Source: Domibacillus mangrovi
Lineage (GTDB): Bacteria; Bacillota; Bacilli; Bacillales; Domibacillaceae
Assembly: GCF_001906925.1 (NCBI RefSeq)
Contig: NZ_MRWQ01000008.1
Location: 124,001-188,000, forward strand
Direction of reading: 5' to 3'
Length of the DNA stretch: 64,000 bases
A program made the translations under genes and the position numbers. The stretch's first letter is position 1. The number at the start of each line of letters is the position of its first letter. The notes beneath the pieces are model-generated. The model made no database searches. It worked only from the letters and a program-made list of their open reading frames with translations, and had not been told where the DNA came from. Below, one piece after another: positions 52,391 to 62,523 of this stretch.

Positions 52391-55300
52391 TACTTTTTCA
52401 CAATTAATTCATACGGTGCAGTAGAAGCTGTACCGTTTGCTTCACTTAGTTCGATAAAATACTTCCCTTTCGCGAGCTTTAGTGTACCGATTTCTTCGTC
52501 GTTCTGACCATAGCGGTCAAACGCGGCGACGAGTTTTCCTTTTTCATTATACACTTCCACAACGCCATCCAAGTTTTGTCCGGCTGTGAGAGAAAGCGAA
52601 ACCGTCCCTTCTTTCATCATGTTTAGTAAGAAGTGATCTGTATCACCGAATGGAACGCCCGCGTTAAAGTACCCGCGCGCCCCATATTTGCCGTTCACTG
52701 TTTTCAGCGGAAGTGGCTTCGTCGGTACATGATTGACGACTTTCGCATCACCGTCAGCAAACTGATTAAACGTCGCCCCGACTTTTATTTCATACGGTTG
52801 CAAGCTTGGGCCGGTTGGCAGGAATGAATTAACTTCTATAAAATATCCTGTCTCTTCTTTCGCCGCAAATGACGTATTCACTTCCGGTTCAATAATAAAT
52901 GAGAGTAGATCGGGACCGAAGACAGCAGCCTGTCTCATTTCATCTGGATCCATTACCTTATCTCCATTCGTGTCTTCCACAATTGCACCGCTGAAAATAT
53001 GTTCTTGACGCAGTTCATATGGAATGCTTACTTTTTGAATAGCTGTAAGCGCAGACGATGTAATATCAAGTGTATGAACGCGTGCTTTTCCATTATTCAT
53101 AAAGTAGTAATAATCGATATCACCAGCTTGCACGAAGTAGTTTTTATATGATTTCCCAGCCTTAATGTCTAGCCCTTCTTCCGGCACGTTTTGATCATTA
53201 TCCATTTCTGCCGGTACGTTTGCGACTTTTTTCGACTTAAGCACATATGGATCTACTGAAATATTATATAAGTTATTCGTCAACTGGATAACGTATGTCG
53301 TTCCTTTTTTCAAGGCAATATTTAGTTCTGGTGAACGGCCCTTTCCATCAAGTAAACCCATCATTAAGCCCATTTCGCCGCCGCTGTCGTACACAGGTAC
53401 AAGTGACTTTGTCTCTTCGTCATATTCCATGAACGTCATCGATGCAAGCTGACTGTTTCCTTCATTAATCGAAAATTGATAAATGCCGTCCACTGAAGGC
53501 GTTAAACGGTAATAATCTTCATCATATTCCATCTGGAAATAACCACTTTTATCTTGACCGATTGTGTAAGGTAGAGCTTTTTCCATTATGATGGCATCAT
53601 AATTGTCTTCACCTTCCTTTTCATTGATCAATGAATCTTCTTTTATTTCACCATATTCACTTGGCGAAATCTTTTTATTTAATAGAGCATCTTCAAGCGT
53701 ATCTTCTTTCGGCAATCCATCTTCGTCGGCCGGTATTTCACGTTCTTCCACATTCATCGTATACGGATAAGCAGATGAACGATATGCCCCTCCATTCATC
53801 TCATCAATATCCATCGATAATAAGTCAAGCAGCGATCCCCCAAATAAATCATTGCTGAATGTGGCATTCGTTACATTAATATGGTAATCGACTCCCGGTA
53901 CAGCCTGGAATGACAATGTCTCCCCTTCATTAGTGGCACCATTGTTTGTATACGCAATTTCGTAATAGCCTCTTTCCTCTTCACTTTCTTCTATTATGGA
54001 AGCCGATACCGCAGAATCGACACCTGGCAGTCCTGAAATCGAGACAGACAACAATTTCGGCTCCTCCACAGACAGTGTAAAATAATCTGTATCCGGTGCT
54101 TCTTCTTCATTTGTATACATGGTGAAATCATGTTTCACAAATGGCAGTGATGTAATTGTAATTGGGTTTTCTTCCGAAGTCGCGTCTGGTGTAATGGGTT
54201 CTACTTTTTCCGCCATCAATGTGAAAGATGACTTACCAGATTCACTGTAATTGCCGTTTGAATCTTTTACACCTATTAACAATGTACCTAATTCGGCTGC
54301 TGTATATAAGTTACCTTCTTGTTTACCTACACGTGTTGCATCTACATCGCGTACATATTCCAGTTCCCCATTTTCCGGTGCAAAATATAACTCCATCGCA
54401 TAATCGTAGCGGTGACTTCCATTCAGCACAGTCTGGACATGCTCACCTTCTGCAAGATTCACCTTATACCAGTGCATCGCGCCCGGTGATGTAAACGAAC
54501 CTGTAAATGTTTGTTTACCCGATATGACTTCTTCCGCTGTTTGAAGTAATTCTTCTCCCGATTCTTCAGGACGAGCCGGCAGTTGGCTTATATCAAAAGT
54601 CAACGCGTTAAGCGGATTGATTAACCCGTTACCATACGTTAAATCATACCCTTTTTCACCAAGATCGGTCGCCGTCTTTTCTAAAATATATTCAATCTCA
54701 AAAGCCGTTAATTCAGGGTATTTCGATTTCAATAAACCGGCTGTCGCAGCCACCATTGGCGAGGCCATTGACGTACCGGTCAAGCGGTCAAATTTGGACC
54801 CTGATTCTGAGCCATAAGCTGTGCTGTAAATATTTTCACCTGGTGCCACCACATCAACCGATGCGCCGTAGTTGGAACTGTCAGACAGCTTTTTGCCTCC
54901 ATCCACATTGCCGACGCTGATCACGCCAGGGTATGCTGCCGGATACATAGATGTATCTGTTGACGCATTCCCCGCTGCTGCAACGACAACGGTACCTGAA
55001 TCAATGGCATATTGAACCGCTTCCTGGATGAGCGGGGATGGCATATAGTCACCAAGACTTAAATTAATGACATCGGCTCCCTTATCAACGGAATAAACGA
55101 TGCCGTCTGCAATCGTGTAATCATTTGCGCCTATACTTCCATTGAAAACATCAACTGGCAAGATTTTTGCATTTGGGAATACACCGTGACCTCCGAGCCC
55201 GTTATCTTTTACAGACGCAATAATGCCGGCAACGTGCGTCCCATGCAAATCACGGACCGGATTTCGAGCTGGCTTAACCGCATTGTATGGCGCAAGTAAA

Positions 55301-55794
55301 TTTGCTTTTAACTCAGGGTGCTTATAATCAACACCGCCGTCCACAACGGCTATCGTTACATCATTTTTACCGGCATATTGAAGTGCCTTGTCCATATTTA
55401 AAAGGGCTAGGTGATCCATTTTGCTTTTTTTCGGATCCGATGTGGCAGCCAATCGTTTATATTGCACACTCGGTGTCATCGCGACAATTTCAGAACGCGT
55501 TTTATAGACATCGAGCACATCACTTAATTTTTTTGATTTGGGAATGTGAACGACATCATACCCAAGGGACGGCAGACGTTTGATGATTGCGACACCGGCC
55601 TTTTTATGTACACTTTTTGGTAGCGCTTTTGAATATTTAATAACGAGTGTCTGTGAATCGGTCATTTTCTGATCTTGCTGTGCGGCTTTATACTGCGCTT
55701 CTTTTTGTTCAGCCGGTGTTTCAGCAAGTACGGTTCCCGGTATGATGAGCGCGGCACTGACGGCTGCGGCCATCATCTTTTTCCAATTGTTCAC
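52390..55794 (-). CDS. Large secreted subtilisin-like (S8) serine protease
   Basis: A 1134-residue protein. Signal peptide, an inhibitor-type propeptide (about 45-115), then the S8 domain with AVVDGGVDYKHPEL (Asp), DLHGTHVAGI (His), AAAGNAS (Asn) and LTGTSMASPMVAA (Ser). After about residue 440 come several beta-rich pre-peptidase-C-like domains, including one near the C-terminus (GYFNAGVPFGDTDHFLLNM ... GKYFIELSEANG). Extracellular; may feed on or process proteins. GTG start 55794 after GGGGGA. Stands alone. Confidence 0.93.
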   Translation of the reverse strand: MNNWKKMMAAAVSAALIIPGTVLAETPAEQKEAQYKAAQQDQKMTDSQTLVIKYSKALPKSVHKKAGVAIIKRLPSLGYDVVHIPKSKKLSDVLDVYKTRSEIVAMTPSVQYKRLAATSDPKKSKMDHLALLNMDKALQYAGKNDVTIAVVDGGVDYKHPELKANLLAPYNAVKPARNPVRDLHGTHVAGIIASVKDNGLGGHGVFPNAKILPVDVFNGSIGANDYTIADGIVYSVDKGADVINLSLGDYMPSPLIQEAVQYAIDSGTVVVAAAGNASTDTSMYPAAYPGVISVGNVDGGKKLSDSSNYGASVDVVAPGENIYSTAYGSESGSKFDRLTGTSMASPMVAATAGLLKSKYPELTAFEIEYILEKTATDLGEKGYDLTYGNGLINPLNALTFDISQLPARPEESGEELLQTAEEVISGKQTFTGSFTSPGAMHWYKVNLAEGEHVQTVLNGSHRYDYAMELYFAPENGELEYVRDVDATRVGKQEGNLYTAAELGTLLIGVKDSNGNYSESGKSSFTLMAEKVEPITPDATSEENPITITSLPFVKHDFTMYTNEEEAPDTDYFTLSVEEPKLLSVSISGLPGVDSAVSASIIEESEEERGYYEIAYTNNGATNEGETLSFQAVPGVDYHINVTNATFSNDLFGGSLLDLLSMDIDEMNGGAYRSSAYPYTMNVEEREIPADEDGLPKEDTLEDALLNKKISPSEYGEIKEDSLINEKEGEDNYDAIIMEKALPYTIGQDKSGYFQMEYDEDYYRLTPSVDGIYQFSINEGNSQLASMTFMEYDEETKSLVPVYDSGGEMGLMMGLLDGKGRSPELNIALKKGTTYVIQLTNNLYNISVDPYVLKSKKVANVPAEMDNDQNVPEEGLDIKAGKSYKNYFVQAGDIDYYYFMNNGKARVHTLDITSSALTAIQKVSIPYELRQEHIFSGAIVEDTNGDKVMDPDEMRQAAVFGPDLLSFIIEPEVNTSFAAKEETGYFIEVNSFLPTGPSLQPYEIKVGATFNQFADGDAKVVNHVPTKPLPLKTVNGKYGARGYFNAGVPFGDTDHFLLNMMKEGTVSLSLTAGQNLDGVVEVYNEKGKLVAAFDRYGQNDEEIGTLKLAKGKYFIELSEANGTASTAPYELIVKK

Positions 55795-55902
55795 GATGAA
55801 TCCCCCATTCTCTTAATCTTCTTTCTATCATACATCTAAAAACGAAAATTAGTTTCATCTTTTTTCATTATTTTGAATATTTTTCTTACCATTTTACGCA
55901 TA

Positions 55903-55938
55903 AAAAAACAGCCCTGAAAATAAATTCAGGACCGTTTA
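55903..55938 (-). terminator. Terminator of serC-serA
   Basis: GGTCCTGAATTTATTTTCAGGGCTGTTTTTTT hairpin on the minus strand just after serA. Confidence 0.8.
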
Positions 55939-55943
55939 TTTTA

Positions 55944-57122
55944 TTAAATAATACGGGCTAAAATAACGCCTGGAACATTTAATAATTTTTCCGTTAAACT
56001 AGGGACAACTTCACCATTTACTTGGTTATCGATGTCAATCAGTGTATACGCGTAATCACCTTTACTGCGGTTGACCATGTCCGCAATGTTCAAGCTGTAC
56101 TCAGACAATACACCTGTAATTTGACCAACCATATTTGGTACATTTTTGTGTGCAACGGATACACGGCGTTTTCCTGTGAACGGAATTTCAACGTTACCGA
56201 AGTTGACTGAGTTTTTAATGTTGCCGGTTTCTAGATAATTTTTCATCTGAATAGCAGCCATCAACGCACAGTTTTCTTCTGACTCAGCTGTTGATGCACC
56301 TAGATGCGGGATTGGAATGACATTTTTCATGCCCAATACATTTTCATTCGGGAAATCTGTGATGTATTTGCCCACTTTTCCGCTATCAAGCGCCGCACGC
56401 ATATCCTCTTCATTGACGAGCTCGCCGCGGGAGAAGTTCAAAATACACGCACCATTTTTCATTGTTTTAAACGCTTCTTTATTAAACATGCCTCGTGTAT
56501 CTTCTGTAAGCGGCACGTGAACTGTAATATAATCACTTGCTGCAAATAGCTGTTCAATCGTTAAAGCACGCTGTACATTGCGTGATAAGTTCCATGCTGT
56601 ATCAACAGAAATGAATGGATCAAACCCGATGACATCCATATCAAGGTCTAACGCATTGTTCGCAACGAGTGCGCCGATATGACCGAGACCGATAACACCA
56701 AGTGTCTTTCCTTTTACTTCGCGGCCGACAAATTGCTTTTTGCCTGCTTCCACAAGTTTCGGAATCTCATCGCCTTGTCCTTTTAATTCTTTCGTCCAGC
56801 TTACACCGTCAAATAAATTACGGGAAACAGCCATGATCGTTGTTAAAATTAATTCTTTCACGGCGTTTGCATTTGCACCTGGCGTATTGAACACGACGAC
56901 TCCGCGCTCTGTACATTCTTGAACCGGGATGTTGTTCACACCTGCACCGGCGCGAGCGATTGCTTTTACATTTCGATCAAGTACTGTGTCATGCAAATTG
57001 GCACTGCGAAGTAAAAGACCATCTGGGCTATTCGTTTCATCGTTCACTTGAAAGTTATCAGCATTTTCAAATACATTTAGACCAACATCCGCAATATTAT
57101 TCATTGTTTTAATCGTATACAC
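55944..57122 (-). CDS. serA: D-3-phosphoglycerate dehydrogenase SerA
   Basis: A 392-residue first enzyme of serine synthesis. NAD-binding domain with GLGHIGALVANNALDLDMDVIG is complete; ARAGAGVNNI and NFSRGELV (substrate/catalytic Arg), PHLGASTAESE (catalytic His) are present. A short C-terminal ACT domain (VNFGNVEIPF ... PNMVGQITGVLSEYSLNI) follows directly, without the extra intervening domain of the 525-residue B. subtilis enzyme, so it is the shorter ACT-only type. Starts four bases after serC. Confidence 0.93.
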   Translation of the reverse strand: MYTIKTMNNIADVGLNVFENADNFQVNDETNSPDGLLLRSANLHDTVLDRNVKAIARAGAGVNNIPVQECTERGVVVFNTPGANANAVKELILTTIMAVSRNLFDGVSWTKELKGQGDEIPKLVEAGKKQFVGREVKGKTLGVIGLGHIGALVANNALDLDMDVIGFDPFISVDTAWNLSRNVQRALTIEQLFAASDYITVHVPLTEDTRGMFNKEAFKTMKNGACILNFSRGELVNEEDMRAALDSGKVGKYITDFPNENVLGMKNVIPIPHLGASTAESEENCALMAAIQMKNYLETGNIKNSVNFGNVEIPFTGKRRVSVAHKNVPNMVGQITGVLSEYSLNIADMVNRSKGDYAYTLIDIDNQVNGEVVPSLTEKLLNVPGVILARII

Positions 57123-57126
57123 GTTT

Positions 57127-58224
57127 TTACTTCCCTTCTTCTGTTGAATGAGTCTGTTCGAATTTTTTCATAAATGCAACGAGCGCCTCTACACCAGCAA
57201 CTGGCATCGCATTGTACACACTTGCACGCATACCGCCGACAGAACGGTGACCTTTTAATGTCTCAAGACCGACTGCCTTCGCTTCTTTCACGAATAATGC
57301 ATCGAGTTCATCGCTCGGAGATACAAATGGAATGTTCATGAGTGAACGGTCTTCTTTTTGTACAGGTGAACGAAAGAATGCAGATGTTTCTAAGTAATCG
57401 TATAAAAGAGCCGCTTTATCACGATTGATTTTTTCCATCGCTGCAATACCGCCGCGCTCTTCCAGCCATTCAAAAACGAGCTTCGCTACATACACACCAA
57501 ATGTCGGCGGTGTGTTGTAAAGCGATCCGCTTTCTGAATGTGTTTTGTAATCAAGCATAACCGGAACAGATTTTCCTGCTTTACCGATTAAATCTTCACG
57601 AATAATGACGATTGTTAAACCGGCCGGACCGATATTTTTTTGCGCACCGGCATAAATAAGACCAAATTTCGAGACGTCAATTTCTTCCGACAAAATATTT
57701 GATGACATGTCCGCTACGAGCGGTACATTTCCTGTGTCCGGAATATGGTTAAAAACCGTTCCTTCAATTGTATTATTTGTCGTAATATGTACATAATCCG
57801 CTTCTGCGTCAATCATATCCGCTGTAATTTCTGGAATGTAACTATAATTTTTATCTTTTGAAGAGGCAATGACGCGAACTTCTCCATACTTTTGCGCTTC
57901 TTGAATCGCTTTTTTCGACCATGATCCTGTATCCACATAATCCGCTTTTTTACTGCCTGCAAACAAATTCATTGGGATCATCGCAAACTGCTGGGATGCG
58001 CCACCTTGAAGAAATAACACTTTGTAGTTATCCGGAATGTTCATCAACTTGCGAAGAACCGCTTCCGCTGTTTCAATGATATCTGTAAACCATTTTGAAC
58101 GGTGGCTCAGTTCCATAACAGACATGCCTGAACCTGCGTAATTTGTAAGCTCTGATTGCGCTTTTTCCAGTACCTCAAGAGGCAGCATAGAAGGACCGGC
58201 TGAGAAATTATACACTCGTGTCAT
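57127..58224 (-). CDS. serC: Phosphoserine aminotransferase SerC
   Basis: A 365-residue class V aminotransferase, second step of serine synthesis. [11 protein letters not shown] start, [18 protein letters not shown], and [12 protein letters not shown] with the PLP-binding Lys are present. Two adjacent Met codons exist; 58224 sits at better distance from AAGGAG. Upstream to 58490 I see no T-box or other regulatory RNA. Forms a two-gene serC-serA unit. Confidence 0.95.
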   Translation of the reverse strand: MTRVYNFSAGPSMLPLEVLEKAQSELTNYAGSGMSVMELSHRSKWFTDIIETAEAVLRKLMNIPDNYKVLFLQGGASQQFAMIPMNLFAGSKKADYVDTGSWSKKAIQEAQKYGEVRVIASSKDKNYSYIPEITADMIDAEADYVHITTNNTIEGTVFNHIPDTGNVPLVADMSSNILSEEIDVSKFGLIYAGAQKNIGPAGLTIVIIREDLIGKAGKSVPVMLDYKTHSESGSLYNTPPTFGVYVAKLVFEWLEERGGIAAMEKINRDKAALLYDYLETSAFFRSPVQKEDRSLMNIPFVSPSDELDALFVKEAKAVGLETLKGHRSVGGMRASVYNAMPVAGVEALVAFMKKFEQTHSTEEGK

Positions 58225-58490
58225 CATTTTTCTCCTTTATTCGTGTTATTTTTAGGTATTTAAAAAATTTGTACTTTTTTGTACTTTATTGATATCCGAA
58301 TTATAAAATAACACGGCGCACATATCAAGGGCAGTTCACCTATCTTTTCAATGAAACCATCATTGTTTCCGCTTACATTGCCTGTTTCAAACGCTGTTTT
58401 TATTTACGAACATTTTGTTAATTTTTCATTTTTTCATTCGCTTTTTAGTCTAAGGATATCTTTTATCCTTACAATTTCCATAATTTATAT

Positions 58491-58632
58491 AAAGTGAAAC
58501 TTCATTCAGTCGGGGTTAGGTTCTCATGCAGACGTTGTCACAGGACGTGACGATCTTATTCTGCGTTCCGCTTATCCTTCTTTTCTTTTCGTAGTCTTGA
58601 AGCGGGGATCTTACTGCCCGTTAATGCGGGAT
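58491..58632 (+). repeat. Dispersed palindromic repeat, copy E (deleted form)
   Basis: A 142-bp copy. It keeps the left AAAGTGAAACTTCATTCAG, CTTATTCTGCGTTCCGCT and the right AAGCGGGGATCTTACTGCCC-GTTAATGCGGGAT, but the segment between two CCGCT motifs is gone, so the right-end stem has lost its left arm. It occupies the centre of the 560-bp gap between serC and the S1C protease gene; the rest of that gap shows no gene. Confidence 0.85.
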
Positions 58633-58791
58633 AAAATAGTCTGTATACAGTGAAAAAACTTTGACGATTTAGGCCGTACTGAATATACCAATACTTGTTG
58701 AAACCTTTATATAGGACAGCTTTTTTTGTCATTTCAAATCGAAATAAATGGTATATAATGAAAATAAAATAGTTCGATTGGAGTGATTTTT

Positions 58792-60105
58792 TTGTACTGT
58801 TCAACATGCGGTGCTGAAATAAGTAGCCGTACCCGATTTTGTCCGGGATGCGGTTCAAAAAAAAGGAGGAAATTTTCATTTGTGAAATTGATCGGTTTCA
58901 TGTGCATTGCTTTTATTTTAGCATTTGGCGGGATCATTTATTACTTACTCGAAATGAGGGACACACAAACTACGATGCAAACGTCCAGTGGTGAGGAAAA
59001 TTCAGCACCTGTTTCTGTACGAAAAACTGTAGCACCGCCTTCTGAAATCTCATCTAAAGATCAGCAATCACTAACTGACATCGTCGCCGTCACACAGAAA
59101 AAGGTCTATACCATCTTCAGCGATTACGGTCAAGGTTCTGGTTTTTTGATTAATGATCAAGGCGATGTGGCGACAAATGCACACGTTGTTGAAGGCAGTG
59201 TATATGTAACAGTGAAAGACATCGATGGGAAGGAACATGATGGAACCGTGATCGGCTACTCCACTGAAACTGATATTGCACTTATTCATGTTGTGGATTT
59301 TGTAGGCCGGGCTCCACTTAATCTAGAAACAAGTACGAAAGCGGAAGTCGGGGAAGAAGTGATCGCATTTGGCAGCCCGCTCGCTCTTGAAAATACAGCA
59401 ACATTTGGCTACATTACTGGTGTCGATCGTAGTTTTGTTCTGGACCCTCATTCATACGATAATATTTATCAAACATCCGCTGCCATTGCACCTGGTAGCA
59501 GTGGCGGGCCGCTCGTTTCCAAAAAGACAGGCCGCGTTTTAGCTATTAATTCAGTTAAATTGACTTCTCAAGATGCAATAGGATTTAGCATTCCATTTAA
59601 AGATGTGAGCCATCTGCTGATGGAGTGGAGCCGTTCTCCTCTTTCAGAAACAGAAGTGAATAAACTATTTTATACGACAGACGGATTGTTATTTTTTGAA
59701 GAATATTGGGATGACAATGTGTATTTTGACGGTGGTGAGTACAGCGATGATGCTGAGTATGACTTTTATGACATTCCAGAAGGCTGGGAATATGAAGAAA
59801 AAATGTACGAAGATGAAACTGTGGAAGAATTTCCTTATAACGAAGAACTTTATGAAGAAAAAGAGCTCCCTTTCATAGAACAAGATGATGAAGGTATAGA
59901 AGAAGTGCCCTTTGAAAGTTCGCCTATTGACGAGGTTCCTTTAGAAGAAACACCTGTTGAAGATGAGATGATCCCATTTATTAAAGATATAAATGATGAT
60001 GGGGTGATTGATGTACATGATGTTACAGAAGATGTCAATTTAGACGGTATTATTGATGAGATTGACCTTCATGAGCTGCTATTGATGCAGAAAGCAGGAG
60101 GATGA
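58792..60105 (+). CDS. Zinc-ribbon, membrane-anchored trypsin-like protease with dockerin-like tail
   Basis: About 437 residues with an unusual layout: N-terminal zinc ribbon (CSTCG, CPGCG), one membrane helix (FVKLIGFMCIAFILAFGGIIYYLL), a trypsin-like S1C protease domain with TNAHVVEG (His), ETDIALIHV (Asp) and APGSSGGPLV (Ser), then a strongly acidic Asp/Glu/Tyr stretch (about 285-395), ending with two EF-hand-like dockerin repeats (DINDDGVIDVHD, DVNLDGIIDEID). No PDZ domain. Protease faces outward. TTG start 58792 with GGAGTGAT upstream. Role unknown. Confidence 0.88.
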   Translation: MYCSTCGAEISSRTRFCPGCGSKKRRKFSFVKLIGFMCIAFILAFGGIIYYLLEMRDTQTTMQTSSGEENSAPVSVRKTVAPPSEISSKDQQSLTDIVAVTQKKVYTIFSDYGQGSGFLINDQGDVATNAHVVEGSVYVTVKDIDGKEHDGTVIGYSTETDIALIHVVDFVGRAPLNLETSTKAEVGEEVIAFGSPLALENTATFGYITGVDRSFVLDPHSYDNIYQTSAAIAPGSSGGPLVSKKTGRVLAINSVKLTSQDAIGFSIPFKDVSHLLMEWSRSPLSETEVNKLFYTTDGLLFFEEYWDDNVYFDGGEYSDDAEYDFYDIPEGWEYEEKMYEDETVEEFPYNEELYEEKELPFIEQDDEGIEEVPFESSPIDEVPLEETPVEDEMIPFIKDINDDGVIDVHDVTEDVNLDGIIDEIDLHELLLMQKAGG

Positions 60106-60106
60106 A

Positions 60107-60142
60107 TCAAAACAGAACTCCATTTGGGTTCTGTTTTTTCGT
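60107..60142 (+). terminator. Terminator of the S1C protease gene
   Basis: AAAACAGAACTC-CATTT-GGGTTCTGTTTTTTC. Confidence 0.9.
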
Positions 60143-60211
60143 GTGGCAAGATGATTTTTTTTAAAGTATAATGGCTACGGTTTATATGTTATTTAAGTAG
60201 GAGGTATTTTT

Positions 60212-61477
60212 TTGCGTACGTATCAAATTGATGAACGGCCGTCGATCCCGATATTGATCCCGCTCAGTCTTCAGCATTTATTCGCCATGTTCGGGTCAAC
60301 GGTTCTCGTTCCGGTTTTGTTAGGTGTGAACCCCGCAACCATTTTATTAATGAACGGAGTAGGTACACTCCTTTATATCTTCCTTTGTAAAGGACAAATT
60401 CCAGCATATCTCGGTTCCAGCTTTGCTTTTTTGTCACCGGTCTTTTTAGTCATGTCGAATGGAAGCTACAATCAGGCCCTCGGGGGTTTTATCGTTGTCG
60501 GGGTCATCTTTATGATTGTTTCCGGTATTATTAAAGTGGCCGGCATCGGCTGGATTGATGTTGTCTTTCCACCCGCTGCAATGGGCGCAATCGTAGCTGT
60601 TATTGGGCTTGAGCTCATTCCTGTTGCAGCAGGAATGGCCGGCATCATCTCACCAGATGGTGCAACAGACTGGTCACCAGACCGTCATACGATGATTGTC
60701 TCGATGCTGACGCTCGCTATTACGATTATCGGCAACGTTATGTTCCGTGGTTTTTTGAAAATCATCCCGATCTTAATTGGGATTATGTCTGGGTATGTGA
60801 TTGCGGCCTTCTTTGGCATGGTGGACTTACAGCCAGTACGCGATGCCAAATGGTTCGCTTTACCGGACTTTTACCGGCCTGAATTTGACTGGACGAGCAT
60901 CGTCATCATTGTTCCCGCTGCTCTTGTCGTCATTGCTGAACATATTGGGCACCTCGTCGTCACACAAAACATTGTCGATCGTGATTTAATGAAAAAACCA
61001 GGTCTCGGTGTTTCTTTGTTCGGGAATGGTATTTCAACCGTGTTATCCGGTTTTGTCGGGTCAACGCCGAATACGACATACGGCGAAAATATCGGTGTTC
61101 TAGCTTTGACGAAAGTGTATTCAACGTGGGTCATCGGCGGCGCAGCCGTGATGGCAGTTTTCTTATCATTTTTCGGCAAACTAGCCGCACTTATTTCAAC
61201 GATTCCAACGGCCGTGATGGGTGGCATTTCATTACTTCTGTTCGGCATTATCGCCGTTTCTGGTTTACGGATGCTCGTTGAATCAAAAGTCGATTATTCA
61301 AAAACAACAAATATGATTTTAACAACCGTTGTGCTTGTAATCGGTTTATCTGGTGCTACATTTACTTGGGGGTACTTGCAGCTAAAAGGGATGGCACTTG
61401 CTACAGTGATTGCTATTTTATTGAGCCTTTTTTTTGCTCTCATTCACAAATTAAAACTATCAAACGATCACGAATAA
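60212..61477 (+). CDS. pyrP: Uracil permease (NCS2/UraA family)
   Basis: A 421-residue uracil-proton symporter with about 14 membrane segments. It starts IPLSLQHLFAMFGSTVLVPVLLG, and AEHIGHLVVTQNI, GSTPNTTYGENIGV and the IPTAVMGGISLLLFG segments are the NCS2 signatures for uracil. TTG start after AGGAGG. It stands alone here, not in a pyr operon, and no PyrR-type attenuator is visible in the short upstream gap. Confidence 0.94.
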   Translation: MRTYQIDERPSIPILIPLSLQHLFAMFGSTVLVPVLLGVNPATILLMNGVGTLLYIFLCKGQIPAYLGSSFAFLSPVFLVMSNGSYNQALGGFIVVGVIFMIVSGIIKVAGIGWIDVVFPPAAMGAIVAVIGLELIPVAAGMAGIISPDGATDWSPDRHTMIVSMLTLAITIIGNVMFRGFLKIIPILIGIMSGYVIAAFFGMVDLQPVRDAKWFALPDFYRPEFDWTSIVIIVPAALVVIAEHIGHLVVTQNIVDRDLMKKPGLGVSLFGNGISTVLSGFVGSTPNTTYGENIGVLALTKVYSTWVIGGAAVMAVFLSFFGKLAALISTIPTAVMGGISLLLFGIIAVSGLRMLVESKVDYSKTTNMILTTVVLVIGLSGATFTWGYLQLKGMALATVIAILLSLFFALIHKLKLSNDHE

Positions 61478-61480
61478 GGC

Positions 61481-61516
61481 AAAAAGGTATCCGGATTATC
61501 CTGATACCTTTTTTTG
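61481..61516. terminator. Bidirectional terminator
   Basis: AAAAAGGTATC-CGGATTATCCT-GATACCTTTTTTT between the convergent pyrP and cvfB genes. Confidence 0.9.
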
Positions 61517-61517
61517 T

Positions 61518-62396
61518 TTACGATTCACTTGTCGGTTTCGTTCCCTCGTATGTCCAGCCATCTTCCTGATAGGCTTTGCCTTCTTTCATTAGCTTGCCAA
61601 GCGCACGTTTAAATGCCCCTTTGCTCAAACCGAAACGCTTCTCAATTTCTTCAGGCAGACTTTTATCGGAGTACGGCATTTTCCCGCTGCGGCTCATTAA
61701 GTATTCATATACTTTCTCTGAATCTTCCAGTTGGCGTTCATGACGGCGGCCGAGCAATGATACGTTTATCGAACCGTCATCATGCACATCGATAATACGG
61801 CCTTCTACCGTCTGTCCAACACGTGGCTCGTCTTCGCGCTCTGTCGGGTGCAGAAAGGCCCGGTGTTGTTCATCTGTTATAATCCACGAACCCGCTTTTC
61901 CGGTCCGGTACACGATACCGGTAAAACTTCTGTTTAAATCTGTTTTGTTTGCCCTTTTGGCGATATCCCAAATCGTTTCTTCTGTTGCCGGTTTCGCAAA
62001 CAGCCGTCCATTTTTATCAAGTTTCAGTGTGCAATATAGTTTATCGCCTTCGATCGGCCGCACTTCATATTTATAAGGTAAATCATCCTCAGACACGAGC
62101 GCATCTTTTGAAATGCCGATTGAAACAAATACGCCGAGGTGATTCACTTCCTCTCCAACGACTTCCGTCCACGCATATTCGCCAAGCGTCATCAGCGGTT
62201 TATCCATCGTTGCCGCCAGGCGCCCACTATGATCTTGATAAAGAAACACGTCAACCGGCTCGTCCGGATTAAATCCCTCTCTCACTTCACTACGATGCAA
62301 AAGAACCGCATTTTCCTCTTCGTCCATTAAAAACCAACCGTACTCCTGTTCATTTTTCACTGTTAATGTAACTATTGTCCCCGCTTCAAGCGTCAT
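61518..62396 (-). CDS. cvfB: S1-domain RNA-binding protein CvfB (YitL)
   Basis: A 292-residue protein with S1-type beta-barrel repeats (EAGTIVTLTVKNEQEYGWFL; EEVNHLGVFVSIGISKDALV; GIVYRTGKAGSWII; VGQTVEGRIIDVHDDGSINVSL) and a C-terminal winged helix (EIEKRFGLSKGAFKRALGKLMKEG). Binds RNA; in S. aureus it affects virulence gene expression. The length is typical. Its ribosome site is GAAAGGGTGTG. Confidence 0.93.
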   Translation of the reverse strand: MTLEAGTIVTLTVKNEQEYGWFLMDEEENAVLLHRSEVREGFNPDEPVDVFLYQDHSGRLAATMDKPLMTLGEYAWTEVVGEEVNHLGVFVSIGISKDALVSEDDLPYKYEVRPIEGDKLYCTLKLDKNGRLFAKPATEETIWDIAKRANKTDLNRSFTGIVYRTGKAGSWIITDEQHRAFLHPTEREDEPRVGQTVEGRIIDVHDDGSINVSLLGRRHERQLEDSEKVYEYLMSRSGKMPYSDKSLPEEIEKRFGLSKGAFKRALGKLMKEGKAYQEDGWTYEGTKPTSES

Positions 62397-62523
62397 ACAC
62401 GCACACCCTTTCTAAAAATTCTCATGGTTCTTCATTATATCAGCTTTCCCGCGGTGATGTTTAACAATTCATCGTGTCGGGTACACTTGAAATAACACTA
62501 TAAACTGAAAGGTGAGTAACAGA

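Noticed and set aside
58228-58490. Serine T-box leader before serC
   Set aside because: No T-box sequence (GGGTGGNACCGCG-like) and no terminator/antiterminator pair is visible.
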